In this document: positions 1-6,395 of the stretch, piece after piece | Numbering within the stretch: position 1 is the stretch's first letter | How the letters are laid out: every line of letters starts with the position of its first letter | Assembly: GCA_042218715.1 (NCBI GenBank) | Contig: JBDGQU010000079.1 | Span: forward strand, 1 to 8,005 | From: JAGXLP01 sp042218715 | GTDB taxonomy: Bacteria > Bipolaricaulota > Bipolaricaulia > M55B111 | Direction: 5' to 3' | Length of the DNA: 8,005 bases | Program-made: the position numbers and the translations under genes | Notes under the pieces: generated by a model | The model's database searches: none | Told to the model about the DNA's origin: nothing | Seen by the model: the letters and a program-made list of their open reading frames with translations, nothing else

Positions 1-16
1 ATTTTTGAGCAGAGGG

Positions 17-46
17 TTGACAAAGCCTTCTCCGTTTATTAATAAT
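17..46 (+). promoter_or_regulatory. Sigma-70-type promoter of the tetR gene
   Basis: A perfect -35 box TTGACA (17-22) is followed after 18 bases by AATAAT (41-46), five of six matches to the -10 consensus. Transcription would start near 53, a few bases before the 20-bp palindrome at 57-76 and about 45 bases before the tetR start codon. The layout fits an autoregulated repressor gene. The promoter is inferred from sequence match only. Confidence 0.65.
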
Positions 47-56
47 TACTCTGTAA

Positions 57-76
57 GTTAGTAAATATAAACTAAC
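57..76. promoter_or_regulatory. Palindromic operator O1 in the tetR leader
   Basis: GTTAGTAAATATAAACTAAC is an inverted repeat without spacer; eight of ten positions match between one half and the reverse complement of the other. Seventeen of its twenty bases recur at 701-720 in front of the RND operon. It lies just downstream of the predicted tetR transcription start, where a bound dimer would block transcription. Size and symmetry suit a TetR-family homodimer. Binding by the adjacent regulator is inferred from the paired positions. Confidence 0.72.
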
Positions 77-97
77 TAATTGAACGAAAGGTTTATT

Positions 98-685
98 ATG
101 ACAAGGAAAGATACTGATACAAGACAGAGAGAAATCATCGAGGCGACCCTGGAGCTGCTCGCGGAAAGCGGTACCCAAAACCTTACGACAGCTCACATTG
201 CTGACCGAGTAGGAATCTCGGAGGCGGCTCTTTACCGACATTTTGACGGAAAGTATGACATAATAAGTTCCAGCATAGAATACGTCGGGGAACGGATGAG
301 AACTGAGCTGGCAGAGATACCAACAGAAAAGTCGGCAAGAGAAAAGCTGAAGCGGGTGTTCTTTAGGCACCTGGAGTACATAGAAGAACACCCAGGGAAC
401 GCAAGGCTTCTTTTTTCCGATGACATCCATTTCGACGACGAACAGTTACGCGGGCTCCTCCGGGGCGTGGTAAAGGAGAGAAAAAAGTTTATTCAGGAGT
501 TAGTTGAAGAGGGGCAAAACCAGGGAGTAATAAAGTTCGGGATGGCCCCCGAAGGGATAGCGCTTATGTTTATTGGTCTTATCCAGACAAATGTATTGCT
601 GTGGTCCCTGTCCGGCAGAGATTATTCCTTAGCGCGGGACGGAGAAGAACTGTGGAAAGTATTTAGCCGGTCGGTTGAGGCTTAA
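98..685 (+). CDS. TetR/AcrR-family transcriptional regulator
   Basis: This 195-residue protein has TetR-family architecture. The N-terminal DNA-binding domain spans about residues 8-55, with a helix-turn-helix at about 29-52 (LTTAHIADRVGISEAALYRHF, broken here only by family-typical positions). A helical ligand-binding and dimerisation domain occupies the rest. I chose ATG at 98, preceded by GAAAGG at 86-91; an in-frame TTG at 80 would add six residues but has no good ribosome binding site and lies four bases past the O1 palindrome. The gene sits directly upstream of an RND pump gene, and the same palindrome precedes both. It therefore probably represses itself and the pump operon until a hydrophobic ligand binds. 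The ligand cannot be told from sequence. Family assignment is secure; the regulatory targets are inferred. Confidence 0.93.
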   Translation: MTRKDTDTRQREIIEATLELLAESGTQNLTTAHIADRVGISEAALYRHFDGKYDIISSSIEYVGERMRTELAEIPTEKSAREKLKRVFFRHLEYIEEHPGNARLLFSDDIHFDDEQLRGLLRGVVKERKKFIQELVEEGQNQGVIKFGMAPEGIALMFIGLIQTNVLLWSLSGRDYSLARDGEELWKVFSRSVEA

Positions 686-691
686 TTTTTT

Positions 692-697
692 TATAAT
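692..697 (+). promoter_or_regulatory. Candidate -10 box for the RND operon
   Basis: A perfect TATAAT lies seven bases after the tetR stop codon and four bases before the palindrome at 701-720, so transcription would begin inside the operator. No convincing -35 box is found 16-18 bases upstream; the best TTG-containing element (675-680) is only 11 bases away. The promoter may be weak or activator-dependent, or the operon may be partly read through from tetR. Confidence 0.5.
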
Positions 698-700
698 TAC

Positions 701-720
701 GATAGTGAATATTAACTAAC
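701..720. promoter_or_regulatory. Palindromic operator O2 before the RND operon
   Basis: GATAGTGAATATTAACTAAC is an inverted repeat (eight of ten half-site matches). It differs from O1 at 57-76 at only three of twenty positions, and the right half-site ACTAAC is identical in both. It overlaps the predicted transcription start of the RND operon and ends 25 bases before the start codon. The recurrence of a long palindrome in front of both a TetR gene and the next gene is strong circumstantial evidence for a shared operator. Confidence 0.75.
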
Positions 721-745
721 AAGTTGGGAGTGTGGAGGAAAAGTA

Positions 746-3019
746 ATGGACATCAGCCAGAAATTAACCGAATGGCTCGAGAACTTATCGGAAACAATAA
801 CTAATTTCCCAAAGACCACGATAATCGTCGTTTTGCTGGTGACTCTGTTTTTCGGGTTCTGGATTCCCGGTCTCGAAATTGACAACTCCGTTGACGATAT
901 GTTGCCCTCCTCTCATCCGGCAAAAAAGCTGTACGACGATGTTACGAAGACCTTTGGCGGGACGGATACGATAATAGTTGCCTACCGGGACGACGATATC
1001 TTTAGCAAAGAGACTCTCTCCAGGATCAACGAATTGACCAAAGAATTCAGCCAGGTCGAGGGAGTTGACGACGTCCAGAGCATAGCGAACGCTAAGAGGC
1101 TTGAGGGAAGTGGTGGGAGCCTGAAGGTGTCCGACCTGATTCCTGATCCTGGCGTTCAGCCAAAGGACATCCCGGCAATAGAGAACTACGTAAAGAACAC
1201 CAAGACCCTAAAAGGGACGGTACTTTCTAACGACGGAAAATACGCCGGATTTCTCGTCGAATTATCGGAAAAGGCGTCCGATAGTGCCGTCTATGAAGCC
1301 TTGAACGAAGTTATTGCAGAGGAGGGAAACCCGAATAAATTCTATCTTGCCGGCGGTCCGGCAGTGAACGCGGAAATGACCTCGTCGATGAAAAGCGACC
1401 TCGTGACCCTAATCCCCATCGTAGTTGGCATCCTTGCTTTAATACTATACCTGACCCTCAGGACGGCTGGTGGGGTCTATATCCCCCTATCCGTCGTGGT
1501 GCTGAGTACGATCTGGACGGTTGGTCTGATGGCACTTACTGGAACGGAGATGTCGATGATCTCCACCACTTTACCTGTGATGTTAATAGCCATCGGGGTG
1601 GCTGATGCAATTCATATATTGAATGACTATTACCATAGACTGCAAAAAGGGAAGAAGCTGGACCAGGCAATAGATACCGTAATCAAACACATCGGCACGG
1701 CAATCGTCCTAACTAGCGTTACTACGGCCGTTGGTTTTCTTTCGTTAATCACGTCTCCCGTCAGTCAAGTAGGGGAATTTGGCCTATTCATTGGATTCGG
1801 GGTTATTGCCGCTTTGCTTATTTCCATTACCTGGATTCCCGCCCTGCTTTCCCTGACCGATCATGCTGAAGGTAAGAAGGATACTTCGAACGAAAAAGAG
1901 CCCGGAAAGGAAGGGAGTGAGACACTGGCAGGATTGGGAAGATTTGTGGTGGGGCACAAAACGCTCATTCTTATCGTGGGAATATTGATACTGGGGGTGG
2001 CTGCCTATGGAGCGACGCTGCTAACCGTAGAAACTAATACTCTTCGATTCTTCCGCCCGAACAGCGAGATAAGGGAGTCGACCGAGGTCATTGATAACAG
2101 CTTTGGCGGTTCGGAAAACCTATCGGTGGTGATAAATGGGGATATTAAGGATCCGACAGTGTTGAAGGGAATGCTTGAATTACAGAGACGACTGCAGAAT
2201 ATGAAAAAAATTGGCTATACCATGTCGATTGCAAACCTGGTAACCGAGATAAATGAAGCTTTAACAGGAAAAAGAGCCATTCCGGCAACTAAAAACGGGG
2301 TTTCTCAAGAGCTTTTACTCTACGAAATGTCGGGTGACTCGTCCGACTTCGAGTCGCTGGTTAACTACAACTACGATAAAGCAAGGATCAATGTTCGCAT
2401 GTCTTCAGTTAGCAGCAGCAAATTAGAAGAAATAATAAACAGGGTAAGGAGAGAGGCAAAAGAAGTATCCGGGGAAGCATTTGACGTTAATATCACAGGT
2501 TCCAGCTACCTATTCAAGGTGCTGACGGATCTGCTCGTCCGGGGTCAGGTAATTAGCCTTTCGATCGCGCTGGTTGCGGTGGCAGTAATTGTTGGCCTCA
2601 TCTTCCTGTCAGTTAAATTTGGCTTGCTCAGCACTATCCCACTCGGCTTCACGATTGGGGTGAACTTCGGTTTAATGGGACTGCTGGGGATACCACTGGA
2701 CAATGCGACAACAATGCTGGCCAGTATAGCTATCGGGATCGGCGTCGACTACACGATACACTTTATCTCGCGCTACAAGCTCCAGCTGGACCAAGGGGAA
2801 AGCCCCGAATCCGCGGTTATAGCTGCTACGAGAACGACAGGGCAGGCAATCTTTTTCAACGCAATTGCCGTAGCCGTCGGATTTGGAGTTTTGCTTGCGT
2901 CGAGTTTTACTCCGATAGCGACGCTGGGGGCACTGGTGGCGTTAACCATGATACTGTCCGCCGGGTCGGCATTGACGTTGTTGCCCGCGGCTTTATTGTG
3001 GACTGAAGGTCGAGCTTAA
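746..3019 (+). CDS. RND/MMPL-family efflux transporter (HAE3-like)
   Basis: This 757-residue integral membrane protein is a proton-driven exporter of the RND superfamily, MMPL/HAE3 type. It is the short form, with two homologous halves in one chain. Each half has one transmembrane helix (about 24-42 and 405-425), a large extracytoplasmic domain (about 45-215 and 430-595) and a five-helix bundle (about 217-370 and 600-753). The expected proton-relay acidic residues are present in duplicated motifs, GVADAIH (D287) and GVDYTIH (D668). The loop motifs NSVDDMLP near 47 and FFRPNSEIRE near 435 are typical of the family. GGAGG at 734-738 sets the ATG. It is the first gene of the probable operon, followed by a LolA-like protein often found next to such pumps. 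Likely substrates are hydrophobic or lipid-like, by family inference only. Confidence 0.93.
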   Translation: MDISQKLTEWLENLSETITNFPKTTIIVVLLVTLFFGFWIPGLEIDNSVDDMLPSSHPAKKLYDDVTKTFGGTDTIIVAYRDDDIFSKETLSRINELTKEFSQVEGVDDVQSIANAKRLEGSGGSLKVSDLIPDPGVQPKDIPAIENYVKNTKTLKGTVLSNDGKYAGFLVELSEKASDSAVYEALNEVIAEEGNPNKFYLAGGPAVNAEMTSSMKSDLVTLIPIVVGILALILYLTLRTAGGVYIPLSVVVLSTIWTVGLMALTGTEMSMISTTLPVMLIAIGVADAIHILNDYYHRLQKGKKLDQAIDTVIKHIGTAIVLTSVTTAVGFLSLITSPVSQVGEFGLFIGFGVIAALLISITWIPALLSLTDHAEGKKDTSNEKEPGKEGSETLAGLGRFVVGHKTLILIVGILILGVAAYGATLLTVETNTLRFFRPNSEIRESTEVIDNSFGGSENLSVVINGDIKDPTVLKGMLELQRRLQNMKKIGYTMSIANLVTEINEALTGKRAIPATKNGVSQELLLYEMSGDSSDFESLVNYNYDKARINVRMSSVSSSKLEEIINRVRREAKEVSGEAFDVNITGSSYLFKVLTDLLVRGQVISLSIALVAVAVIVGLIFLSVKFGLLSTIPLGFTIGVNFGLMGLLGIPLDNATTMLASIAIGIGVDYTIHFISRYKLQLDQGESPESAVIAATRTTGQAIFFNAIAVAVGFGVLLASSFTPIATLGALVALTMILSAGSALTLLPAALLWTEGRA

Positions 3020-3050
3020 TTACACGTAAATTCACCTAGGAGTGATAAAA

Positions 3051-3863
3051 ATGACAAAAACCGCTAAATTCGGTTCGATGCAGAAAAAGACTCTAATTGG
3101 TCTACTGGTACTTGTACTTCTGGCTTCAACTGGTGGTTTTGTCCTATCGGCCCAGGAACTCACCGGACCGGAAATTATCCAGAAGGTAGATAGCGCACCA
3201 ACTCCGGAAACCATTAACGCAATCTTGACGATGAAACTTGTAAATAAAGAAGGTGAAGAAAAGATCAGAAAGCTAGAGGCCTGGAAAAGGGGTAACGAGA
3301 GCTCGGTCATGGTATTTCGGGCACCGGAAAACGTGGCTGGTACGGCTTTGTTAAAGACCGTTAACGAGAAAGGAGTGGAAAACACCTGGCTCTACCTTCC
3401 ATCACTCGGAATAACCAAAAAAATGAGCCAGGAGGCAAGTAACAAAAAATTCATGGGGTCGGACTTCACCTATGACGATCTAGGGGCGAGGAATACCGAC
3501 GAATATACCTACGAACTTCTCCGAGTGGAAAACTTGGCTGGAGAGAAAATATACGTAGTTGAAGGGGTAGCAAAAGACCCCGAGGTGACCGGATACAGCA
3601 AGATTCGATCCTGGATCAATGAAAAAAATTGGAAGCCGGAAAAAGTCGAGTATTACGATCTGGACGGGCAGTTGGTAAAAGTTCAGAGGAATTCCAGGAT
3701 AGAAAATATTAAGGGTTTCTGGATCGTAAAAAAGATGACTATGGAAAACAAGCAAAGGGGAAGTAAAACCGTACTAACGTGGAAGGATTACAAGATAAAT
3801 ACCGAACTACCGGAGAATATATTTGACCCGGAGGCTTTACCGGAACTGGAAGAGGGGGAATAA
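3051..3863 (+). CDS. Secreted LolA-like (outer-membrane lipoprotein-sorting-type) protein
   Basis: This 270-residue exported protein begins with a basic stretch, a hydrophobic segment at about residues 14-33 and a likely signal peptidase I site after LSA (34/35). The mature part is beta-rich and carries features of the LolA-like family: tryptophan/tyrosine-rich strands (NTWLYLPSLG, about 111-120), the FMGSDFTYDDL motif (about 134-144), and a late ENIFDP segment (255-260). Such proteins form a half-barrel that binds a lipid or hydrophobic cargo and are commonly encoded beside MMPL-type RND pumps. It probably hands cargo to or from the pump outside the membrane. AGGAG at 3038-3042 is eight bases before ATG 3051; a GTG at 3042 overlaps that site and is unlikely to be the start. 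Despite the common database name, it does not prove an outer membrane. The gap to the pump gene is 31 bp. Confidence 0.88.
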   Translation: MTKTAKFGSMQKKTLIGLLVLVLLASTGGFVLSAQELTGPEIIQKVDSAPTPETINAILTMKLVNKEGEEKIRKLEAWKRGNESSVMVFRAPENVAGTALLKTVNEKGVENTWLYLPSLGITKKMSQEASNKKFMGSDFTYDDLGARNTDEYTYELLRVENLAGEKIYVVEGVAKDPEVTGYSKIRSWINEKNWKPEKVEYYDLDGQLVKVQRNSRIENIKGFWIVKKMTMENKQRGSKTVLTWKDYKINTELPENIFDPEALPELEEGE

Positions 3864-3866
3864 ATC

Positions 3867-4385
3867 ATGTCCAGGCCAAAAAGTCAATATGGTTCAATAA
3901 TAGCTGTCAGTTTGCTGTCCCTGGCTTTGGCGTTTACGTTTGCTTTAACCGTTCAGGGGGAAGACCAAAAAGGTGCTCAAGTAGCTTGGGAAAATATTTC
4001 GATTTTGATCATCGATCAAACCGGCAGTTTTGCTACCTCGATGCAGACGGAATTGCTGGCACGAAATCTGGTCGAGAAGCTATCCGCCGAAGTCCAGGCA
4101 AGAAAAGAGATTCCCGAAAAAACTAACGAGGGAGAGAGGTTCGGAGTGATCTTCATTATACCCAAAAGGGTCTCGCAGGTTTGGGTACTTACCGGGTTAG
4201 TGCCTTATAAAGTTCCGGAAGGGAAAAGGAAGGCGCTCGAGGGAGTTCAAAAGATCGCTAACAAAGTCTACAGACAGGAAGATTTTCCGAAAAGAGAAGT
4301 CGTCGGAATAATCGATGACCTCGCTCCGGCTGCTTATGCCAGTTACCTTAAAGGTTATGGCTGGCTTGGTAGACCGGGAAGTTAG
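3867..4385 (+). CDS. Small exported protein of unknown function
   Basis: I do not recognise this 172-residue protein. It has a basic N-terminus and a hydrophobic segment at about residues 10-28, with possible cleavage after VQG (31), so it is probably secreted or membrane-anchored. The remainder looks alpha/beta: a strand at about 44-50 (ISILIID), an amphipathic helix at about 58-80, a strand pair at about 92-110 (GVIFIIP, VWVLTGLV) and a basic helix at about 118-135. It contains no cysteine and no recognisable catalytic motif. It begins three bases after the LolA-like gene, with a GAGGGGG ribosome binding site inside that gene's end, so the two are co-translated. Position suggests an accessory extracytoplasmic part of the efflux system. 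Confidence 0.85.
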   Translation: MSRPKSQYGSIIAVSLLSLALAFTFALTVQGEDQKGAQVAWENISILIIDQTGSFATSMQTELLARNLVEKLSAEVQARKEIPEKTNEGERFGVIFIIPKRVSQVWVLTGLVPYKVPEGKRKALEGVQKIANKVYRQEDFPKREVVGIIDDLAPAAYASYLKGYGWLGRPGS

Positions 4386-4408
4386 CCATTCAAGGAGGAG
4401 AGTAGAAC

Positions 4409-4891
4409 TTGAATGCAACGGCTCTAGTCGTAAACGGTTTTGCCATAATAGGGCTCCTGGTTTCTTTTGCCGGGGATAGGGAGAAATCGATTCAGGCACT
4501 GAAAGTAGCGGGAAAATTCTTCCTCAAGATGCTTCCCATGGTGCTTATCATTGTGGTAATAGTTGGTTTGCTCCTGGGGTTCGTTCCCCCGGAGGGGATT
4601 GAGAAATTCTTCGGGTCCCAGTCGGGGATACTGGGGGCGCTGATTATCGGGGGTGCGGGTGCAATCCTGCACATTCCCTCCCTTATTGCCTTTCCTCTCG
4701 CGGGTTCTTTGGTGGATAGTGGGGCTTCCATTACCTCCGCGGCGGCCTTTATCACGACGCTGACCATGATCGGAACCGTTTACCTGCCGGTAGAAATAAA
4801 GATACTCGGAAAGAAGTTCGCCCTCCTCAGGAACGGGTTAAGTTTTCTGGTCGCCATAGTAATTTCTCTGTTAATGGGGCTGATTTTATGA
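4409..4891 (+). CDS. Half-size permease, first subunit (DUF318/ArsP_1-like)
   Basis: This 160-residue, highly hydrophobic protein has about five transmembrane segments (roughly 4-21, 40-60, 72-98, 108-127, 142-160). It resembles one repeat of the two-repeat permease family that includes ArsP-like transporters. The central motif is HIPSLIAFPLAGSLVDSGA (88-106). Residues 67-141 align without gaps to residues 84-158 of the next gene's product, with about 21 of 75 identical, so the two are paralogous halves. The start is TTG at 4409, ten bases after a strong AAGGAGG; the ATG at 4413 is out of frame and no nearby in-frame ATG fits. The stop overlaps the next start. The substrate is unknown; family members move metalloid compounds or small molecules. 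Confidence 0.8.
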   Translation: MNATALVVNGFAIIGLLVSFAGDREKSIQALKVAGKFFLKMLPMVLIIVVIVGLLLGFVPPEGIEKFFGSQSGILGALIIGGAGAILHIPSLIAFPLAGSLVDSGASITSAAAFITTLTMIGTVYLPVEIKILGKKFALLRNGLSFLVAIVISLLMGLIL

Positions 4892-5457
4892 GCACTACTG
4901 ATGAGGCCTTAAGTGAAGCTCAGGGAGAAGGTAAAACTGAGATGATCCGGGACTGGCTCATCCTCTTGGCCCTGGCTATAGGTGGGACCGTTCTTCTATC
5001 GTTTTTCCCTGCCAAGATCGAGCCCTCTCTATCCGTCGGGAAGAACTATCTGGTCGAAATGGCCTGGGTTCTACCGGCAGTGATGGTCATTATGGGGCTG
5101 TTCAAAGTCTGGATATCGAGGGATCTAGTTGTAAAGTACCTGGGGAAGGCCTCCGGCCTTAAAGGGGTTTTTATCGCCGCGCTTCTCGGCTCCACCCCCA
5201 CCGGACCCCTGTATGTTGCATTTCCGCTGGCGGCAGCAATGTTTGACAAAGGAGCTCGGGTTATGAATGTCGTCGTTTTCCTTTCTGCCTGGGCCGCCAT
5301 GAAGATCCCCCAGGAGATGATTGAAATACAGTTTATCGGGCTTGATTTCATGGCAACCAGGCTTGTGCTGACGCTCGTTTCGGTCTCGTTGATGGGTCTG
5401 TTTATGGAAAAAATTATCGAAAAGACCGGTTCGATGGAAGTTAAGAAAAATTTGTAA
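4888..5457 (+). CDS. Half-size permease, second subunit (DUF318/ArsP_1-like)
   Basis: This 189-residue membrane protein has a hydrophilic start and about five transmembrane segments (roughly 22-40, 55-73, 91-117, 124-140, 153-173). The motif TGPLYVAFPLAAAMFDKGA (105-123) matches the AFPLA...D.GA core of the preceding protein. The ATG overlaps the upstream stop as ATGA, implying translational coupling and a 1:1 complex. An alternative ATG at 4942 has a purine-rich site (GGGAGAAGG, 4923-4931) before it and would remove 18 non-membrane residues. In many relatives both halves are fused in one chain of 300 or more residues; here they are separate genes. The product probably works as a heterodimer with the first subunit. 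The substrate is unknown. Confidence 0.8.
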   Translation: MSTTDEALSEAQGEGKTEMIRDWLILLALAIGGTVLLSFFPAKIEPSLSVGKNYLVEMAWVLPAVMVIMGLFKVWISRDLVVKYLGKASGLKGVFIAALLGSTPTGPLYVAFPLAAAMFDKGARVMNVVVFLSAWAAMKIPQEMIEIQFIGLDFMATRLVLTLVSVSLMGLFMEKIIEKTGSMEVKKNL

Positions 5458-5505
5458 TTTGGCCAATTGTAGGGAAGCAAAAATTCACAATATAGAGGTG
5501 TAAAA

Positions 5506-5823
5506 ATGAAAGTAATAAGCATGGAGGATATCGAAGGAAAGACGAACAAGCGCGGTATTGAATCCAAACAACTTCTGAAAAACGATGACGTTCAAATCAT
5601 GAATTTGAATCTCGAACCAGGCGACGAAGTCCCGCCCCACTCAGTTCCGGTCAACGTTTTCTTCTACGTTGTTTCGGGGAGTGGAACAATCGAAGTTGGC
5701 GGGAATAAGGCGGTAGTCGAGAAAAAAGATATCGTACCCTGTCCACCTGAGACGGAGATGTCCCTATACGCTGACCAAAAGGAAGTATTCTCCGTACTAA
5801 ACGTAAAAACACCGAGCCTTTAA
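5506..5823 (+). CDS. Single-domain cupin protein
   Basis: This 105-residue protein is a small cupin beta-barrel. Motif 1 is visible as PGDEVPPHSVPVNVFFYVVSG (about 38-58) followed by GTIEVGG, and a weakened motif 2 at about 75-90 (DIVPCPPETEMSL). Of the usual metal ligands (two His and a Glu in motif 1, one His in motif 2) only H45 is obvious; the second histidine position is V47 and the glutamate position appears to be F52 or F53. C79 might substitute in part. The barrel may thus bind a metal weakly or act as a metal-free sensor or ligand binder. GAGGTG at 5495-5500 precedes the ATG by five bases. It lies 48 bp after the permease pair and is probably the last gene of the operon. Confidence 0.87.
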   Translation: MKVISMEDIEGKTNKRGIESKQLLKNDDVQIMNLNLEPGDEVPPHSVPVNVFFYVVSGSGTIEVGGNKAVVEKKDIVPCPPETEMSLYADQKEVFSVLNVKTPSL

Positions 5824-6119
5824 AGGTTAATATCTGCGGGTTTTTATTATCTTGTTTCTTGCTGGTCTTTAGAATCCCAAAATAGACCTCTCGAAGAATC
5901 GAACTTTGCCCATAGATAATACTTATTCATGGTACAGGTCTTAAACCCCTCAGGTATTTTAAATCATCTTACTTTAGCGCCAAGGTTTTCGCTAACTTAT
6001 TGACAACTGGGTCTCGCTTTTTTGAAGTATGTAGTTGTTATTGTACAAGGGGTTTTTCTAAAAGCCTCGCCCGGAAGGGCGGGGTAATTGACTTCTTTTG
6101 GTTTTTATAGGCGTATTTC
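5824..6119. other. Non-coding region between convergent genes
   Basis: This 296-bp AT-rich stretch separates the end of the efflux operon from the end of the minus-strand zinc-protein gene. I find no convincing ORF. It holds a weak inverted repeat TTAGCG/CGCTAA (5974-5979 and 5990-5995, loop of ten) without a T-run, and the strong GC hairpin at 6066-6085. No textbook terminator follows the cupin stop directly. Confidence 0.6.
6066..6085. repeat. GC-rich tetraloop hairpin, IS200/IS605-end-like or bidirectional terminator
   Basis: CCTCGCCC (66-73), loop GGAA, GGGCGGGG (78-85): an eight-pair stem with one G-U pair when read as plus-strand RNA. It is 35 bases beyond the stop of the minus-strand zinc-protein gene and 243 bases beyond the cupin stop. 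Short T-runs lie nearby on either strand (minus reading CTTTTAG after the stem; plus reading TTTT about 13 bases after), so it could end transcripts from both sides. The whole segment AAAAGCC...GGGGTAATTGAC (6061-6093) also resembles, from memory, the right-end hairpins of IS200/IS605 elements. No transposase or TnpB gene is present, so it would be a solitary end or relic. Confidence 0.5.
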
Positions 6120-6341
6120 CTATGTTTCCTCAAAATGGCTCCCAATCTGAACGAAAAATGTAGTGCAACCTCCCTTCTCGGCTAGAGCTTGACACTCTTC
6201 GCATATCTTTTCGTCTTCGGGATCGGCATATCTGCGGTCGCTAAGCTGATCAGGTTTTTTCAACTCATCGAGCCTACCTAGTTCTTCGATATGTTCTCGG
6301 CAGAAATGGTAATGATTTTCCCCTTTTAGTTTTATAAACAT
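6120..6341 (-). CDS. Small Cys/His-rich, probable zinc-binding protein
   Basis: I do not recognise this 73-residue protein as a named family. Numbered from the chosen start it has C14-x2-H17 within HYHFCREHI, then C47-x2-C50 (ICEEC), and C59. The first two pairs form a plausible four-ligand zinc knuckle or treble-clef site separated by a charged, helix-prone linker (about 18-46). It has no signal peptide or membrane segment, so it is probably cytoplasmic. The ATG at 6341 is eight bases from AAGGAGG; an in-frame GTG at 6350 lies inside the ribosome binding site and is rejected. It follows the heliorhodopsin gene on the same strand after 198 bp and has its own candidate promoter. A role in regulation or in partnership with heliorhodopsin is possible but unproven. 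Confidence 0.75.
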   Translation of the reverse strand: MFIKLKGENHYHFCREHIEELGRLDELKKPDQLSDRRYADPEDEKICEECQALAEKGGCTTFFVQIGSHFEET

Positions 6342-6344
6342 CCA

Positions 6345-6357
6345 GATCACCTCCTTT
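6345..6357 (-). promoter_or_regulatory. Extended ribosome binding site of the zinc-protein gene
   Basis: Read on the minus strand this is AAAGGAGGTGATC, complementary over 13 bases to the usual bacterial 16S rRNA 3' tail (GATCACCUCCUUU). Most genes here use five to seven matching bases. It contains GTG, which explains the false upstream start, and it places the true ATG at 6341. Confidence 0.85.
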
Positions 6358-6367
6358 TTCCGTTCGC

Positions 6368-6395
6368 ATTATACAGCATAGGGTAAGATAGACAA
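6368..6395 (-). promoter_or_regulatory. Candidate promoter of the zinc-protein gene
   Basis: On the minus strand TTGTCT (6395-6390, four of six matches) is followed after 16 bases by a perfect TATAAT (6373-6368). Transcription would begin near 6361, leaving a leader of about 20 bases that is just long enough for the ribosome binding site. This implies that the gene can be expressed separately from heliorhodopsin. Confidence 0.6.

Noticed and set aside
80..97. Six-residue upstream extension of the TetR protein from a TTG codon
   Set aside because: It has no good ribosome binding site and lies four bases past the operator palindrome; ATG 98 has GAAAGG at proper spacing.
3042..3050. GTG start for the LolA-like gene
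   Set aside because: The GTG overlaps the AGGAG site that serves ATG 3051.
3032..3385. Minus-strand open frame of 117 codons opposite the LolA-like gene
   Set aside because: It is a shadow frame of a clearly coding plus-strand gene with no recognisable domain.
5046..5567. Minus-strand open frame of 173 codons across the second permease gene
   Set aside because: It is antisense to a well-supported membrane protein gene, shows no family features and has no ribosome binding site.
5817..5826. CCTTTAAAGG palindrome over the cupin stop as a terminator
   Set aside because: It has no loop, is AT-rich and is not followed directly by a T-run.
6000..6030. TTGACA at 6000-6005 as a plus-strand promoter
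   Set aside because: There is no acceptable -10 box at 16-18 bases and no plus-strand gene downstream.
6342..6350. GTG start for the zinc-type protein
   Set aside because: The GTG is inside the 13-base ribosome binding site; ATG 6341 is at correct spacing.
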